A DNA stretch of 64,000 nucleotides. It comes from Candidatus Aminicenantota bacterium. GTDB taxonomy: Bacteria > Acidobacteriota > Aminicenantia > UBA2199. The stretch lies in NCBI GenBank assembly GCA_026393835.1, contig JAPKZK010000019.1, positions 1 through 64,000 of the forward strand, written 5' to 3'. A model generated the notes under the pieces. That model saw nothing but the letters and a program-made list of their open reading frames with translations. It was not told the origin of the DNA and ran no database searches. Position numbers and translations under genes: made by a program. Shown piece after piece: positions 8,652-17,018 of this stretch (position 1 is the first letter of the stretch; every line of letters starts with the position of its first letter).

Positions 8652-10622
8652 TTAAATCATTACCAATTCGATGGCTATATTACGGTTCCCCAGGAGCTCG
8701 GATTCAAGGATGGCTTCGGGCTGGGTGTGCGCTTCGATAACTCCTTTGTATACCCCCCGCTGCGCTTGCCGGTCCTTCAAATAAATCCGCTTGATGGTTA
8801 ATGAATCTTTAAATTTCGTATATATTTTCCGCATCTCTTTGCCCAGCTTGCGCAAGGTCTTATCTTTGATCTCGATATGATAAACATTGGCAAAAGGCGG
8901 TAAATGAAACCACTCCCTGTATTTTAATTCCCGTCCGAAGAACCCTTCTTCGTCATTGATCAACTTCAACGAATAATGGAAATGAAACGTGGAAAAGATA
9001 TCGAGACTGCCCCCCTTCTTAACCAGTTCCCGCAGCTCCGCGACCATGGAAAAAATCTTCTCGGCCGCATCGTACTCGTCGATATTGAAATACGATTCGG
9101 GCCGCATGTAAATCACCGCATCGAACATGTTGTTGAACAAGGGATTCAATATCACCGGCGTGGAGATAATAATTTTACTGTCTTCGATCCGCCGCAGCAG
9201 CGAATACATGTGCTCATCTTTTAAACCTTCGGCTGAAAGAGTCATAATACCGGTTTCCACTACCTGCTGCTTGAGGGCCTTTTTCAACGAAGCGATACTG
9301 ATATCTTCCACCAGGGCCAACGGCTCCCCGCACCGGTCGCATAAAGTATGGGATGTTCTCTCCTGCCCGCAGTGGAGACATTTTAGATTAAACTCCCCGT
9401 CTACCTCGATCGACCGGTCGCAGGAAGGACACCTGAGAACTTTCTTGCATTTCCCACAATAAAGAAAATTGAAACTCTCTTTCTTGTTCAACACCACCAG
9501 GACTTTTTTATTTTCCAGGAAATAGTTGTTCAGCAATTGGACAAAATCCGCGGGGATTCCCTTTGTCCCACCGCGCACCATGCGCACCTCCGCGGCGATC
9601 TTTTCTTCCCGTCGGTCTTCGATGAAAATCTGGGAACGACTGTTGAAGGAGCGGACGGTATGGGTGGAAAAACCTTCCATCAACGAGACATTATAATGGA
9701 GGGCCCGCAGCTCCGAAAGTAAGCGAATATTGTATTTGGAAAAATGGTTGCGACTGTAGACAGAGGAACCGGCGCGCTCACATATGACGGCCCCTAGATT
9801 TGTAATGGGCAGCAGGACAGCCGACTGCCCACCCACCACGACCCCGGTTTTGCCGGCCAACGCGTAATCGCGCCAGAGGATTTCCCGGTCTTTCGGTTTT
9901 ACCTCGGAATTGTAAAGGTCCACACAGACTTTGCCTGTACCGGCGCCGGTCCCCGTACCCGGTTCCAGTTTTTCCGCCAGGTAAACGGCGGTTAAATTGT
10001 CGGGAACCGTAATGAGCACGCTTTTGCCATGGCTGAGGCAATCATGGATGATCTCGCGGTAACGGGTTTCGCGGCGGTACCCGATAAGGAACCGGTTCTC
10101 CCCGGTTTCGCGACCGAAATTATGCCGATTAAAACCGCCCGTAAACTCTGCTTCGGGTCCATGATTGAGAGAAACCACCGGGGCGGAATCCCGGGATTTA
10201 TAAAATCCCTCGATGGCGCCGGCGGAGGACAACCGCTGCAGCTCGTCGAGGGAATAACGATGCAATTTTTCAACTTTTCCTTCTTTTTCTTTATTCTCAA
10301 AATAAATGGCGCTGATGGGCTTTTGGGAAGGGGGAAGCGCCGCATCCAACAGCATGCCCACGGAAGTGAAGTATACCCCGGAAACTGCTTTAACAAAAGC
10401 CAGGAAATGCTTATCGGGCAAATACCCGTCCCGGATAACGCCGAGGATATCTTTCACTTTGCCTTTGTAATGGGAATGGGTATCTATCACCCACCCGGCG
10501 GTGATGCGATTGCCCAGGGGAATGACGACCCTGAGCCCGGGTTTTAACAGGGCGGGGTCCCCGGTATAATGATAGGACAGGGTTTCAAAAATATTCAACG
10601 ACGGGGAGACCTGGATAATCAT
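8652..10622 (-). CDS. priA: PriA-like primosomal protein with degenerate helicase motifs
   Basis: 656 residues against about 730 for active PriA. The N-terminal 3'-DNA-binding domain (LKPGLRVVIPLGNR) is clear, and the zinc region keeps four CxxC-type pairs (CGKC, CPSC, CLHC, CDRC; residues about 385-435). The helicase core is ruined. The P-loop position reads IGYRRETRYREI instead of GVTGSGKTEVY, the DEEH box reads ICERAGSS, and the GRAGR motif VI region reads AELRELVKK. It is therefore a PriA that can bind forks and load partners but should not hydrolyse ATP, as known for some actinobacterial PriA. It is the last gene of the minus-strand operon, 15 nt after the glycosylase gene. A GTGTGAGTG linker lies near residue 222. 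Confidence 0.85.
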   Translation of the reverse strand: MIIQVSPSLNIFETLSYHYTGDPALLKPGLRVVIPLGNRITAGWVIDTHSHYKGKVKDILGVIRDGYLPDKHFLAFVKAVSGVYFTSVGMLLDAALPPSQKPISAIYFENKEKEGKVEKLHRYSLDELQRLSSAGAIEGFYKSRDSAPVVSLNHGPEAEFTGGFNRHNFGRETGENRFLIGYRRETRYREIIHDCLSHGKSVLITVPDNLTAVYLAEKLEPGTGTGAGTGKVCVDLYNSEVKPKDREILWRDYALAGKTGVVVGGQSAVLLPITNLGAVICERAGSSVYSRNHFSKYNIRLLSELRALHYNVSLMEGFSTHTVRSFNSRSQIFIEDRREEKIAAEVRMVRGGTKGIPADFVQLLNNYFLENKKVLVVLNKKESFNFLYCGKCKKVLRCPSCDRSIEVDGEFNLKCLHCGQERTSHTLCDRCGEPLALVEDISIASLKKALKQQVVETGIMTLSAEGLKDEHMYSLLRRIEDSKIIISTPVILNPLFNNMFDAVIYMRPESYFNIDEYDAAEKIFSMVAELRELVKKGGSLDIFSTFHFHYSLKLINDEEGFFGRELKYREWFHLPPFANVYHIEIKDKTLRKLGKEMRKIYTKFKDSLTIKRIYLKDRQAQRGVYKGVIEAHTQPEAILESELLGNRNIAIELVMI

Positions 10623-10637
10623 TATACCATTACTCCA

Positions 10638-11324
10638 TTACTCCGCCGCGCCATTACCCTGCGGCTCCCCTACTCCACCTTCGCCGCGCACAATGGCCAT
10701 TACTTTTTCCATATCGCGCCACATGTCCCATTTGGCTTTGGAAACGGCATCCGGGGACTGCTGCCGGAGGATATACGCGGGGTGGTAAGTGGGGATAACC
10801 GGGATACCGTGGAACTGGAACTGTTTGCCCCTCTGCTCCATGATGGAATAATCCACGCCTAACAAATTGTTCATGGCGACTTTCCCCAGGCAAACGATGA
10901 CTTTGGGGCGTAAGATTTCCAACTGCCGGATAAGAAAGGGCATGCAGGCGTCTACTTCGTCTTTTAAAGGGTCGCGGTTGTTGGGGGGGCGGCATTTGAC
11001 GATATTGCCGATAAACACGGACTCGCGGGTGTACTCCATCCTGGCAATGACTTTATCCAACAATTGGCCGGCTTTGCCGATAAAGGGCCTGCCGAAATTG
11101 TCTTCGGTCTCGCCGGGCCCTTCGCCGATGAACATTATGTCCGGGGAAGCGCTGCCTTCGCCGGGAACATAATTCTTTTTGGTTTTATGCAATTGGCACC
11201 GGGTGCAGACCTTTATCACGCGGGTGACCTCGTCCAGGTCCACCAGCGGATCGCTGTGCTCCCGCTCGATAAACTCGGCGCCGATCTCCCGGTAAAATTT
11301 CAATATCTCATTCAATTCTTCCAT
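10638..11324 (-). CDS. Family 4 uracil-DNA glycosylase
   Basis: About 228 residues. It removes uracil from DNA as the first step of base excision repair. Family motifs: Cys residues in CTRCQLHKTK near the N-terminus and two further Cys downstream (KCRPP, CMPFL), which in family 4 hold a 4Fe-4S cluster; the active-site loop GEGPGETEDNFGRPF; and HPAYILRQ near the C-terminus. I chose ATG at 11324 (MEELNEILK). A GTG seven codons upstream at 11345 lies inside a REP-like palindrome. Neither start has a clear Shine-Dalgarno sequence. The gene sits between coaB and priA, so expression is tied to the housekeeping operon. Confidence 0.9.
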   Translation of the reverse strand: MEELNEILKFYREIGAEFIEREHSDPLVDLDEVTRVIKVCTRCQLHKTKKNYVPGEGSASPDIMFIGEGPGETEDNFGRPFIGKAGQLLDKVIARMEYTRESVFIGNIVKCRPPNNRDPLKDEVDACMPFLIRQLEILRPKVIVCLGKVAMNNLLGVDYSIMEQRGKQFQFHGIPVIPTYHPAYILRQQSPDAVSKAKWDMWRDMEKVMAIVRGEGGVGEPQGNGAAE

Positions 11325-11335
11325 GTTAGTTAAAA

Positions 11336-11430
11336 GGGCGAACACGGAAACAATGCGGTTCGCCCCTACTTCGCGTTTCTTCGCGTTCTTCGCGGCTAAT
11401 TTTTTTCGTGGTAATTCGTGTCATTCGTGG
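11336..11430. repeat. REP-like palindrome plus 10-bp-period repeats
   Basis: GGGCGAAC and GTTCGCCC (11337-11366, followed by CTAC) form an interrupted palindrome. TTCGCG then recurs at a 10-bp step (11371-11395), and ATTCGTG recurs at a 10-bp step (11406-11430). These fill the only sizeable gap inside the minus-strand operon. Confidence 0.6.
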
Positions 11431-12068
11431 GCCAGCTTTTCAATTTCATCCCACACCCTGCTGGCCAGGGTGGATTTTTTCATCATTTCCAGCTTTTGGA
11501 AACCGCCGGCAGTGACAAAATACACCTGGTTCTTATCCACATGAAACGCCGGGTTCTCCGCGGATACTTCATTCAAAACCAGGAGGTCCAGGTTCTTTCG
11601 TGTGAACTTTTCACGGGCATTCTCCAGGATATCGTGGGTCTCCGCCGCATAACCCACCAGTATCCGGCCCGGTTTTTTCCCCTGCCCCAACTCGAACAGG
11701 ATATCCGGGTTTTTCACCAGGTTCAGGGTCAGCGTTTCCCGGTCCTTTTTTATCTTTTCTTTCGAGTAATTGGCTGGCCGGTAATCGCTCACGGCGGCGG
11801 CCATAATGATAACATCCGCATCATCGCTGTACCGCAGCAAATGCTCTCTCATTTCCAGCGCGGTCTCCACCCGGATGACGGAGTAAGCCGGGTTCGACGC
11901 CTCGAAACAGGTGGGACCGGTAATAAATATAATTTCCGGGATGCCCCGTTTCACGGCTTCATTGACCAGTTGCAGCCCGCTCTTCCCCGAGGAACGGTTG
12001 GAAATGAAGCGCACCGGGTCGATGGGTTCCACTGTGGGGCCGGAACAGATGATGATTCGTTTAAACAT
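11421..12068 (-). CDS. coaB: Phosphopantothenate-cysteine ligase (stand-alone CoaB)
   Basis: 215 residues, equal to the C-terminal half of the usual CoaBC fusion. It joins 4'-phosphopantothenate to cysteine using CTP in coenzyme A synthesis. Motifs: SGPTVEPIDPVRFISNRSSGK near the start (nucleotide and substrate loop), AAAVSDYRP (catalytic Asn is replaced here by the usual Ser-Asp block) and K-NPDIL. The start codon lies 8 nt inside the end of coaC, so the two are translationally coupled but encoded separately. Splitting the usually fused enzyme is the unusual feature. The last codons overlap the ATTCGTG repeats. Confidence 0.9.
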   Translation of the reverse strand: MFKRIIICSGPTVEPIDPVRFISNRSSGKSGLQLVNEAVKRGIPEIIFITGPTCFEASNPAYSVIRVETALEMREHLLRYSDDADVIIMAAAVSDYRPANYSKEKIKKDRETLTLNLVKNPDILFELGQGKKPGRILVGYAAETHDILENAREKFTRKNLDLLVLNEVSAENPAFHVDKNQVYFVTAGGFQKLEMMKKSTLASRVWDEIEKLAHE

Positions 12069-12597
12069 GGGTCAGCTTGAGATTGATAACGTAATTATAA
12101 ATATCTTCCGGGGCCGGCAGTTTGCCTTTGCCTTCGTATTTACAGGCCAGGGAGCCTTCCACCGGTTCGATGACTTCCACGCCCCGCGCTTTCAAGCGGG
12201 CGATGTTTTCCCGGACCGCCGGGTTTTCCAGCATGTGGGTATTCATGGCCGGGGCAATCACCACCTTCTTGTAAAAAGCCAGGTAAGTGGAAGACAATAG
12301 GTCATCGGCAATGCCGTTGGCCATTTTGCCGATGATGTTGGCCGTGGCCGGCGCGATCAGCAATAGATCGTTACGGTCGCAAATACTGACATGCAGCACC
12401 GGGTCCTGGTGTTTTACAAACATTTCGGTGAATACGTTACCCGGGGTAAAGGTCTCAAAGGTATAGGCCGGTATCAGTTCCTGCGCCGCCCGGGTCATGA
12501 TGACGCTCACCTGGTGGTTGTTCTTTTGAAAAACCCGCAGGATATCGACCGCCTTGTACGCGCTGATGGAACCGGTAACCCCCAATACGATATTCAT
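12061..12597 (-). CDS. coaC: Phosphopantothenoylcysteine decarboxylase (stand-alone CoaC)
   Basis: 178 residues, matching the N-terminal flavoprotein half of CoaBC. It decarboxylates phosphopantothenoylcysteine to phosphopantetheine with FMN. Motifs: GVTGSISAYKA (FMN phosphate loop), HVSICDRNDLLLIAPATANIIGK with the catalytic His, APAMNTHM (the PxMNxxMW-type motif), and the substrate Cys in SLACKYEGKGKLP. It overlaps gmk by 4 nt (ATGA) and coaB by 8 nt. In many bacteria rpoZ lies between gmk and coaBC; here there is no room for it. Confidence 0.92.
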   Translation of the reverse strand: MNIVLGVTGSISAYKAVDILRVFQKNNHQVSVIMTRAAQELIPAYTFETFTPGNVFTEMFVKHQDPVLHVSICDRNDLLLIAPATANIIGKMANGIADDLLSSTYLAFYKKVVIAPAMNTHMLENPAVRENIARLKARGVEVIEPVEGSLACKYEGKGKLPAPEDIYNYVINLKLTHV

Positions 12598-13214
12598 TCC
12601 TTACCTCCCATCGCTAATCTTTTAATAAAATACTCGCGCCTGGCCGTGGTGTTCCGGTAAGCCGTGTAAATGGCATTTAAAATATAAAACGCCTCGTCCA
12701 GGTCTTTGTTAACAACGATATAATCGTAAGTCCCGTATTCCTTCAACTCTTGCCGGGCAATTTCCAGGCGTGTCCGGGTACTTTCATCCTCTTTCTTTTC
12801 CCGCTTCAGTAAACGATTTTGCAATTCCTCCAGGGAAGGGGGGACAACGAAAATAAACAAGGCATCCGGGTATTTTGTCTTGATATTACGGGCGCCCTGG
12901 ACGTCGATATCCAGCGCCAGGAACTTGTTTTGTTCCTGCTTTCTCCTGGTTTCGATCTCCCTGGCGCCGGTGCCGTAATAATTGCCGTAAACCTCGGCCC
13001 ATTCGACAAATTCATCGTTAGCGATCATTTGTTTGAACTGTTCCACGCCGATAAAATAATAATCCCTGCCCTCCACTTCTCTTTCGCGCCGGGGCCGTGT
13101 GGTGTGGGAGACGGAGAAAACGATTTCCGGGTGTTTGTGTAAAAGCCGGCGGATAAGGGTAGATTTCCCGCTGCCGGAAGGACCTGAGATAACGATTATA
13201 TTATTCATCCTCAA
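12594..13214 (-). CDS. gmk: Guanylate kinase
   Basis: 206 residues, the usual length. It phosphorylates GMP to GDP. P-loop GPSGSGKST sits near residue 10, and the GMP-binding region follows in SHTTRPRREREVEGRDYYF and EFVEWAEVYGNYYGT. The lid and a coiled C-terminus complete the family pattern. ATG at 13214 is preceded by the end of yicC. It overlaps coaC by ATGA, in the widely conserved yicC-gmk-coaBC order. Confidence 0.95.
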   Translation of the reverse strand: MRMNNIIVISGPSGSGKSTLIRRLLHKHPEIVFSVSHTTRPRREREVEGRDYYFIGVEQFKQMIANDEFVEWAEVYGNYYGTGAREIETRRKQEQNKFLALDIDVQGARNIKTKYPDALFIFVVPPSLEELQNRLLKREKKEDESTRTRLEIARQELKEYGTYDYIVVNKDLDEAFYILNAIYTAYRNTTARREYFIKRLAMGGKE

Positions 13215-13220
13215 CCTTGT

Positions 13221-14107
13221 TTATTCGATATTTTGAACCTGCTGTTTTATCTTTTCAATTTCCCTGCGAATTTCCAGCACCTGCTCATGGATATGCATGG
13301 AATTGGTTTTCGCCGCAACGGTATGAGTTTCCCTCATCATTTCCTGGGCCAGGAAATCGGCTTCCTTTCCATTTTTACCTCTAACCGGGGATCATGCACC
13401 AGGACATTTAAACGTTTGACATGCGTTTCCAGGCGCTGGATTTCTTCGTTGATACACCCTTTTTCCGCCATTATGGCGGCTTCCTGCACAATGCGCCGCT
13501 CATCCGGCTCCAATTCGCCCAAATACTTAGCGATCTTCTCTTTGAACCTGGTAAAAATCTCTTTCTCCACCTGGTCGGCTTCCGCCTTTATGGTCTCCAG
13601 GTTGGCCCGGATTTTGTCGCAATTGCCCAACAACCCGGCCGCCATGGCGAGGCCTTCGGTTTCACGACTGTGCAAAAAATCCTTGAACACTTTTTCGATG
13701 CAGCCCCGGATTTGGGCCGCATCTTTTTCAGCGAAATGTTCCGCCGCATATTCCAGGCGAAAGATCATGGGGATTTTTAACAGGGCGTCCATGGACAGGG
13801 TGATATTCTCGCCGTACGGCTGCTTTAAATGAACCAGCTTATCCAGGACGCCGGTCAGCAGCGGTTCGTTCAATTGAATGGCGTATTTGGACTGATCCTG
13901 TTGAAAGAGATCGAAAGAGACTTCGATTCTCCCCCGGGAAACGTTGTCTTTCATAATATCCTTGAACCACTTTTCCGTTTCCGGGTTAACGCCGCTGCCT
14001 TTGAACGCGACTTCGAGAAACCGGTGGTTCCATGAACGGAACGACACATACAGGGCAATGGCTTCAAGCTCGAATCGTCCCTCTGCAAACCCTGTCATGC
14101 TTTTCAT
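13221..14107 (-). CDS. yicC: YicC-family endoribonuclease, apparent frameshift
   Basis: The protein begins MKSMTGFAEGRFE, the family signature, and runs about 244 residues in one frame (to near 13376). It then leaves the family pattern (KMERKPISWPRK, stop at 13337). The conserved C-terminal part, with KEADFLAQEMMRE and ending QQVQNIE, continues in another frame to a stop at 13221. The break lies at a run of five T (13372-13376; A on the coding strand); one more base there would keep the frame. It may be a base-calling error, a real mutation or slippage. YicC proteins are RNases tied to RNA turnover. It lies 1 nt from the ABC exporter and 6 nt before gmk. Confidence 0.82.
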
Positions 14108-14108
14108 T

Positions 14109-15905
14109 TTAATCTTCCATATCGGGAAATTGCAAATTATAAAGCGAATAATAAAGGCCTTTTTTTGCCAGTAGTTCTTTATGGGCGCCGCTTTCCTTAA
14201 TTTCGCCGTTTTGAATCACCAGGATTTTATCCGCCTGGATAATGGTAGACAGGCGGTGGGCGATGACAAAGGTGGTTCTTCCTTTCATCACATCTTCCAT
14301 GGCTTCCTGGATTAAACTTTCGGATTCCGAATCCAGCGAGGAGGTGGCTTCATCGAAAACCAGTATGGCGGGTTTTTTTAATATGGCCCTGGCAATGGAG
14401 ATGCGCTGGCGTTGACCCGTGGAGAGTAAAACGCCCCTCTCCCCCACCAGCGAATTGTATTTATCCGGGAGGTTTTCGATAAAATCGGAGGCGCGGGCAA
14501 TCTCCGCGGCCCGCTTCACCTCTGCCAACGAAAAATTCTTGCCGCCGTAAGTAATATTATTTAATATGGTATCGTTGAACAAAAACACATCCTGGGTTAC
14601 CAGGCTAATGGCGTTCCTGAGGGAGGCCAGGGAGACATCGAGGATATTGCGGCCATCCACCCGGATTTCCCCCGAATCGGGTTCATAAAACCGTAATAGT
14701 AAATTCATCAAGGTGGTTTTACCGGACCCGCTGGCCCCTACCAGGGCCACCATTTCATTGGACCGGGCGGTGAAACTGACATTCCTAATCACCGGTAAAC
14801 CCGTTTCATAAGAGAACGAAACATTTTTAAAAGCGACATCACCCTTAAGCTCCGGTAGGTCGATGGCCGAAGGTTTATCGCTGATGGGGTTTGGCGTATT
14901 AATAATTTGCAGCACCCGTTCGTAACCGGCTTTCCCTTGTTGGTAATCGTTGTTGGCCTGGGAAAGGCGTTTGATGGGGTTATACATGATAAGAAGGGAC
15001 AGGAAGAAGCCGGCGAATTTGCCCGGGTCCATAGTCCCGGCGGCAATGCGTTGGGCGGCCACGGCAAAGATGGCAAACGCCACCAGCCCGCCGATGGAAT
15101 GCATTACCGGCGCCGCCAAAGAATAAACCATGGCGATGCGGGAATTGATCTTGTAATACCCCTGGTTCAAGCGATTGAATTTATCGATTTCGTATTGCTC
15201 CATGTTGTAGGCTTTAACGATCTTGTTACCGGCCACTGTTTCCGCCAGGAAATTGGAAAGTTCGCCGATGGTTTCCTGGGCCTGGAGGCCCCGTTTTTTC
15301 ACTTTTTTACCGAAGTAGATGAGGGGGCCGGCCGCTAGCGGCAGCACCAGCATGGAGATCAGCGCCATCTGCCAATCCCTATAAAATATATAAACCAACA
15401 GGGCCAGCAGCGTGAGGCTTTCCCGGACATAAACGGACAGGGTTTCGGATACGGCAAAATTGATCTTTTCAATATCGTTGGAAATACGGGAGACCAGGTC
15501 GCCGGTCCTGGCTTTGGACAGGAAACCCACGGACTGCTGGATCACATTCTTGTACAGTTTATCCCGTATATCGCGCACCACTTTCAGGCCCAGGGTTTTC
15601 ATGAAATAATGGGACAAAAAGGTAAAAATCGCCTCGCCTATGAAAGCAATTAGCAGTAAGGTGGGTAAAAAGGAGGGCAGTTTTTTTTCATCCACGGCGA
15701 ATACCTGCAGGATGAAATCGCGGATGACCTTTCCTTCGTTGGTCACATGGCCGCCGCTACGGATGGAAAGCTCATTGATCAGGGGTTCGATCACCACCGG
15801 CATCATGACGGTAAACAGTGCGATCATGGCCATGAAAACAAGGGCCGCTAGAAAGCGGGAAAGATACGGTTTTACATGGGTGAGCAGGCTGTTCTCATTA
15901 CTCAT
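14109..15905 (-). CDS. MsbA-like ABC exporter (fused permease-ATPase)
   Basis: 598 residues: six membrane helices (about 15-320), then a nucleotide-binding domain. Walker A is GASGSGKTT, the signature is LSTGQRQRISIARA (LSTGQ replaces the usual LSGGQ), Walker B is ILVFDEATSSLD, and the switch His is in IAHRLS. It forms a homodimer in the inner membrane. The closest role by architecture is lipid or lipopolysaccharide flipping (MsbA), but drug export is possible. It lies 3 nt after the phosphatidylserine-synthase-like gene, which supports a lipid role. Confidence 0.85.
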   Translation of the reverse strand: MSNENSLLTHVKPYLSRFLAALVFMAMIALFTVMMPVVIEPLINELSIRSGGHVTNEGKVIRDFILQVFAVDEKKLPSFLPTLLLIAFIGEAIFTFLSHYFMKTLGLKVVRDIRDKLYKNVIQQSVGFLSKARTGDLVSRISNDIEKINFAVSETLSVYVRESLTLLALLVYIFYRDWQMALISMLVLPLAAGPLIYFGKKVKKRGLQAQETIGELSNFLAETVAGNKIVKAYNMEQYEIDKFNRLNQGYYKINSRIAMVYSLAAPVMHSIGGLVAFAIFAVAAQRIAAGTMDPGKFAGFFLSLLIMYNPIKRLSQANNDYQQGKAGYERVLQIINTPNPISDKPSAIDLPELKGDVAFKNVSFSYETGLPVIRNVSFTARSNEMVALVGASGSGKTTLMNLLLRFYEPDSGEIRVDGRNILDVSLASLRNAISLVTQDVFLFNDTILNNITYGGKNFSLAEVKRAAEIARASDFIENLPDKYNSLVGERGVLLSTGQRQRISIARAILKKPAILVFDEATSSLDSESESLIQEAMEDVMKGRTTFVIAHRLSTIIQADKILVIQNGEIKESGAHKELLAKKGLYYSLYNLQFPDMED

Positions 15906-15908
15906 AAA

Positions 15909-16760
15909 TCAGGCTTCTTCGGTTTCATCGGGCTCATGTTCATCGTCCAGGGTCTCGACGTCATCGCCGCCATTCTCTTCAACGGATACCTGCGTTTCCG
16001 GGGTCTCCTTCCCTTTCAATTTATCGAATAAAGAGAAAAAAATGGGAGAAATCAGGTACAGGAAACTCATCGCCGGGATGGTATAGTGAGGGAAACTAAT
16101 CATCAGCGCGATCCCGGTGGCCAGGGAAAATAAAACCACCAGGTTATTTTTCGAATTGAGCCGTTTCATGGTCCTGTATTTGATATTGGAAATCATCAAA
16201 AAAGCCACCAGGACGGCGTATATCGAAAAAAGAATGATATCGTGCTTTTCCACCAATCTTTCCCGGAGCAGCACCATGGAACCGATGGCAAGCGCCCCCA
16301 GCGGGATGGGCAGCCCGATAAACACATTTGCCACATATGTTTCCGCCTCTTTCAGCACATTAAATCGAGCCAGGCGGATAATGCCGGCGCTTAAAAAAAT
16401 GAACCCGATCACTTTTCCTAACTGGATATACTCGCCCTGGAATCCCCATTTAAAAATCATAATGGCCGTAACCGCGCCAAAGGTCACGGCGTCCACCAAT
16501 GAATCCAATTGCACACCGAAATTGGATTCGGTTTTGGTTAACCGCGCCACGGTGCCGTCAAAGCCATCCAGGATGACGCTGCCTGTGATTAAAAATACGG
16601 CGGTCTCAAATCTTCCTTTGAAAATCTGGATCATTGCCAGGTAACCCAGGAACAGGCTGGAAAGTGTAAATATCGACGGTAAAAACGATATTTTGGTTAA
16701 TTTGGCGATGTTTACCTTGCGCTGCTTTTTAAACTTGAATTTCTTCGTTGTACGTGAGAT
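15909..16760 (-). CDS. pssA: CDP-alcohol phosphatidyltransferase, PssA-like
   Basis: Integral membrane enzyme that likely makes phosphatidylserine from CDP-diacylglycerol and serine. The family motif D-G-x2-A-R-x8-G-x3-D-x3-D is present as DGFDGTVARLTKTESNFGVQLDSLVD. The first ATG in frame (16634) would start after the first membrane helix, yet the upstream frame is open and reads FLPSIFTLSSLFLGYLAM, a typical first helix. No ATG, GTG or TTG exists in that extension. An ATC at 16758-16760 has GGAGG exactly 6 nt upstream, so I start there: either a rare AUC start or an indel near the start. The C-terminus is acidic. The gene lies 12 nt after the DUF465 gene. Confidence 0.8.
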   Translation of the reverse strand: MSRTTKKFKFKKQRKVNIAKLTKISFLPSIFTLSSLFLGYLAMIQIFKGRFETAVFLITGSVILDGFDGTVARLTKTESNFGVQLDSLVDAVTFGAVTAIMIFKWGFQGEYIQLGKVIGFIFLSAGIIRLARFNVLKEAETYVANVFIGLPIPLGALAIGSMVLLRERLVEKHDIILFSIYAVLVAFLMISNIKYRTMKRLNSKNNLVVLFSLATGIALMISFPHYTIPAMSFLYLISPIFFSLFDKLKGKETPETQVSVEENGGDDVETLDDEHEPDETEEA

Positions 16761-16772
16761 GGCGGGCCTCCA

Positions 16773-17018
16773 TTATGTTATATTAACCTGCTTTCTATAT
16801 TCGACAATATATTTTTCCATGGAATCTTTAAGTCTCAGCTTTTGTTTTTTCAAATTTTGTTCTTCCAGCCAATCCTTATCGGTTCTAATTTCCAGTACCC
16901 GGGCCTTGATTTCTGCCAGTTTTTGTTCGCATTCCCGGTGGGCCAGGTTGAGTTTATTAAAATCGATATTATCCCGGGTTAATATCTCTTTGATGTGACG
17001 GTCTTCAAGTTTACTCAT
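16773..17018 (-). CDS. DUF465 / YdcH-like small coiled-coil protein
   Basis: 81 residues, mostly helical, with the family pattern L---H-ECE-KL-EI near the middle and LKKQKLRLKDSMEKYI toward the end. DUF465 proteins are short, conserved and of unknown function. It directly abuts the pterin-binding gene and precedes pssA, so it is co-transcribed. No signal peptide. Confidence 0.75.
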   Translation of the reverse strand: MSKLEDRHIKEILTRDNIDFNKLNLAHRECEQKLAEIKARVLEIRTDKDWLEEQNLKKQKLRLKDSMEKYIVEYRKQVNIT

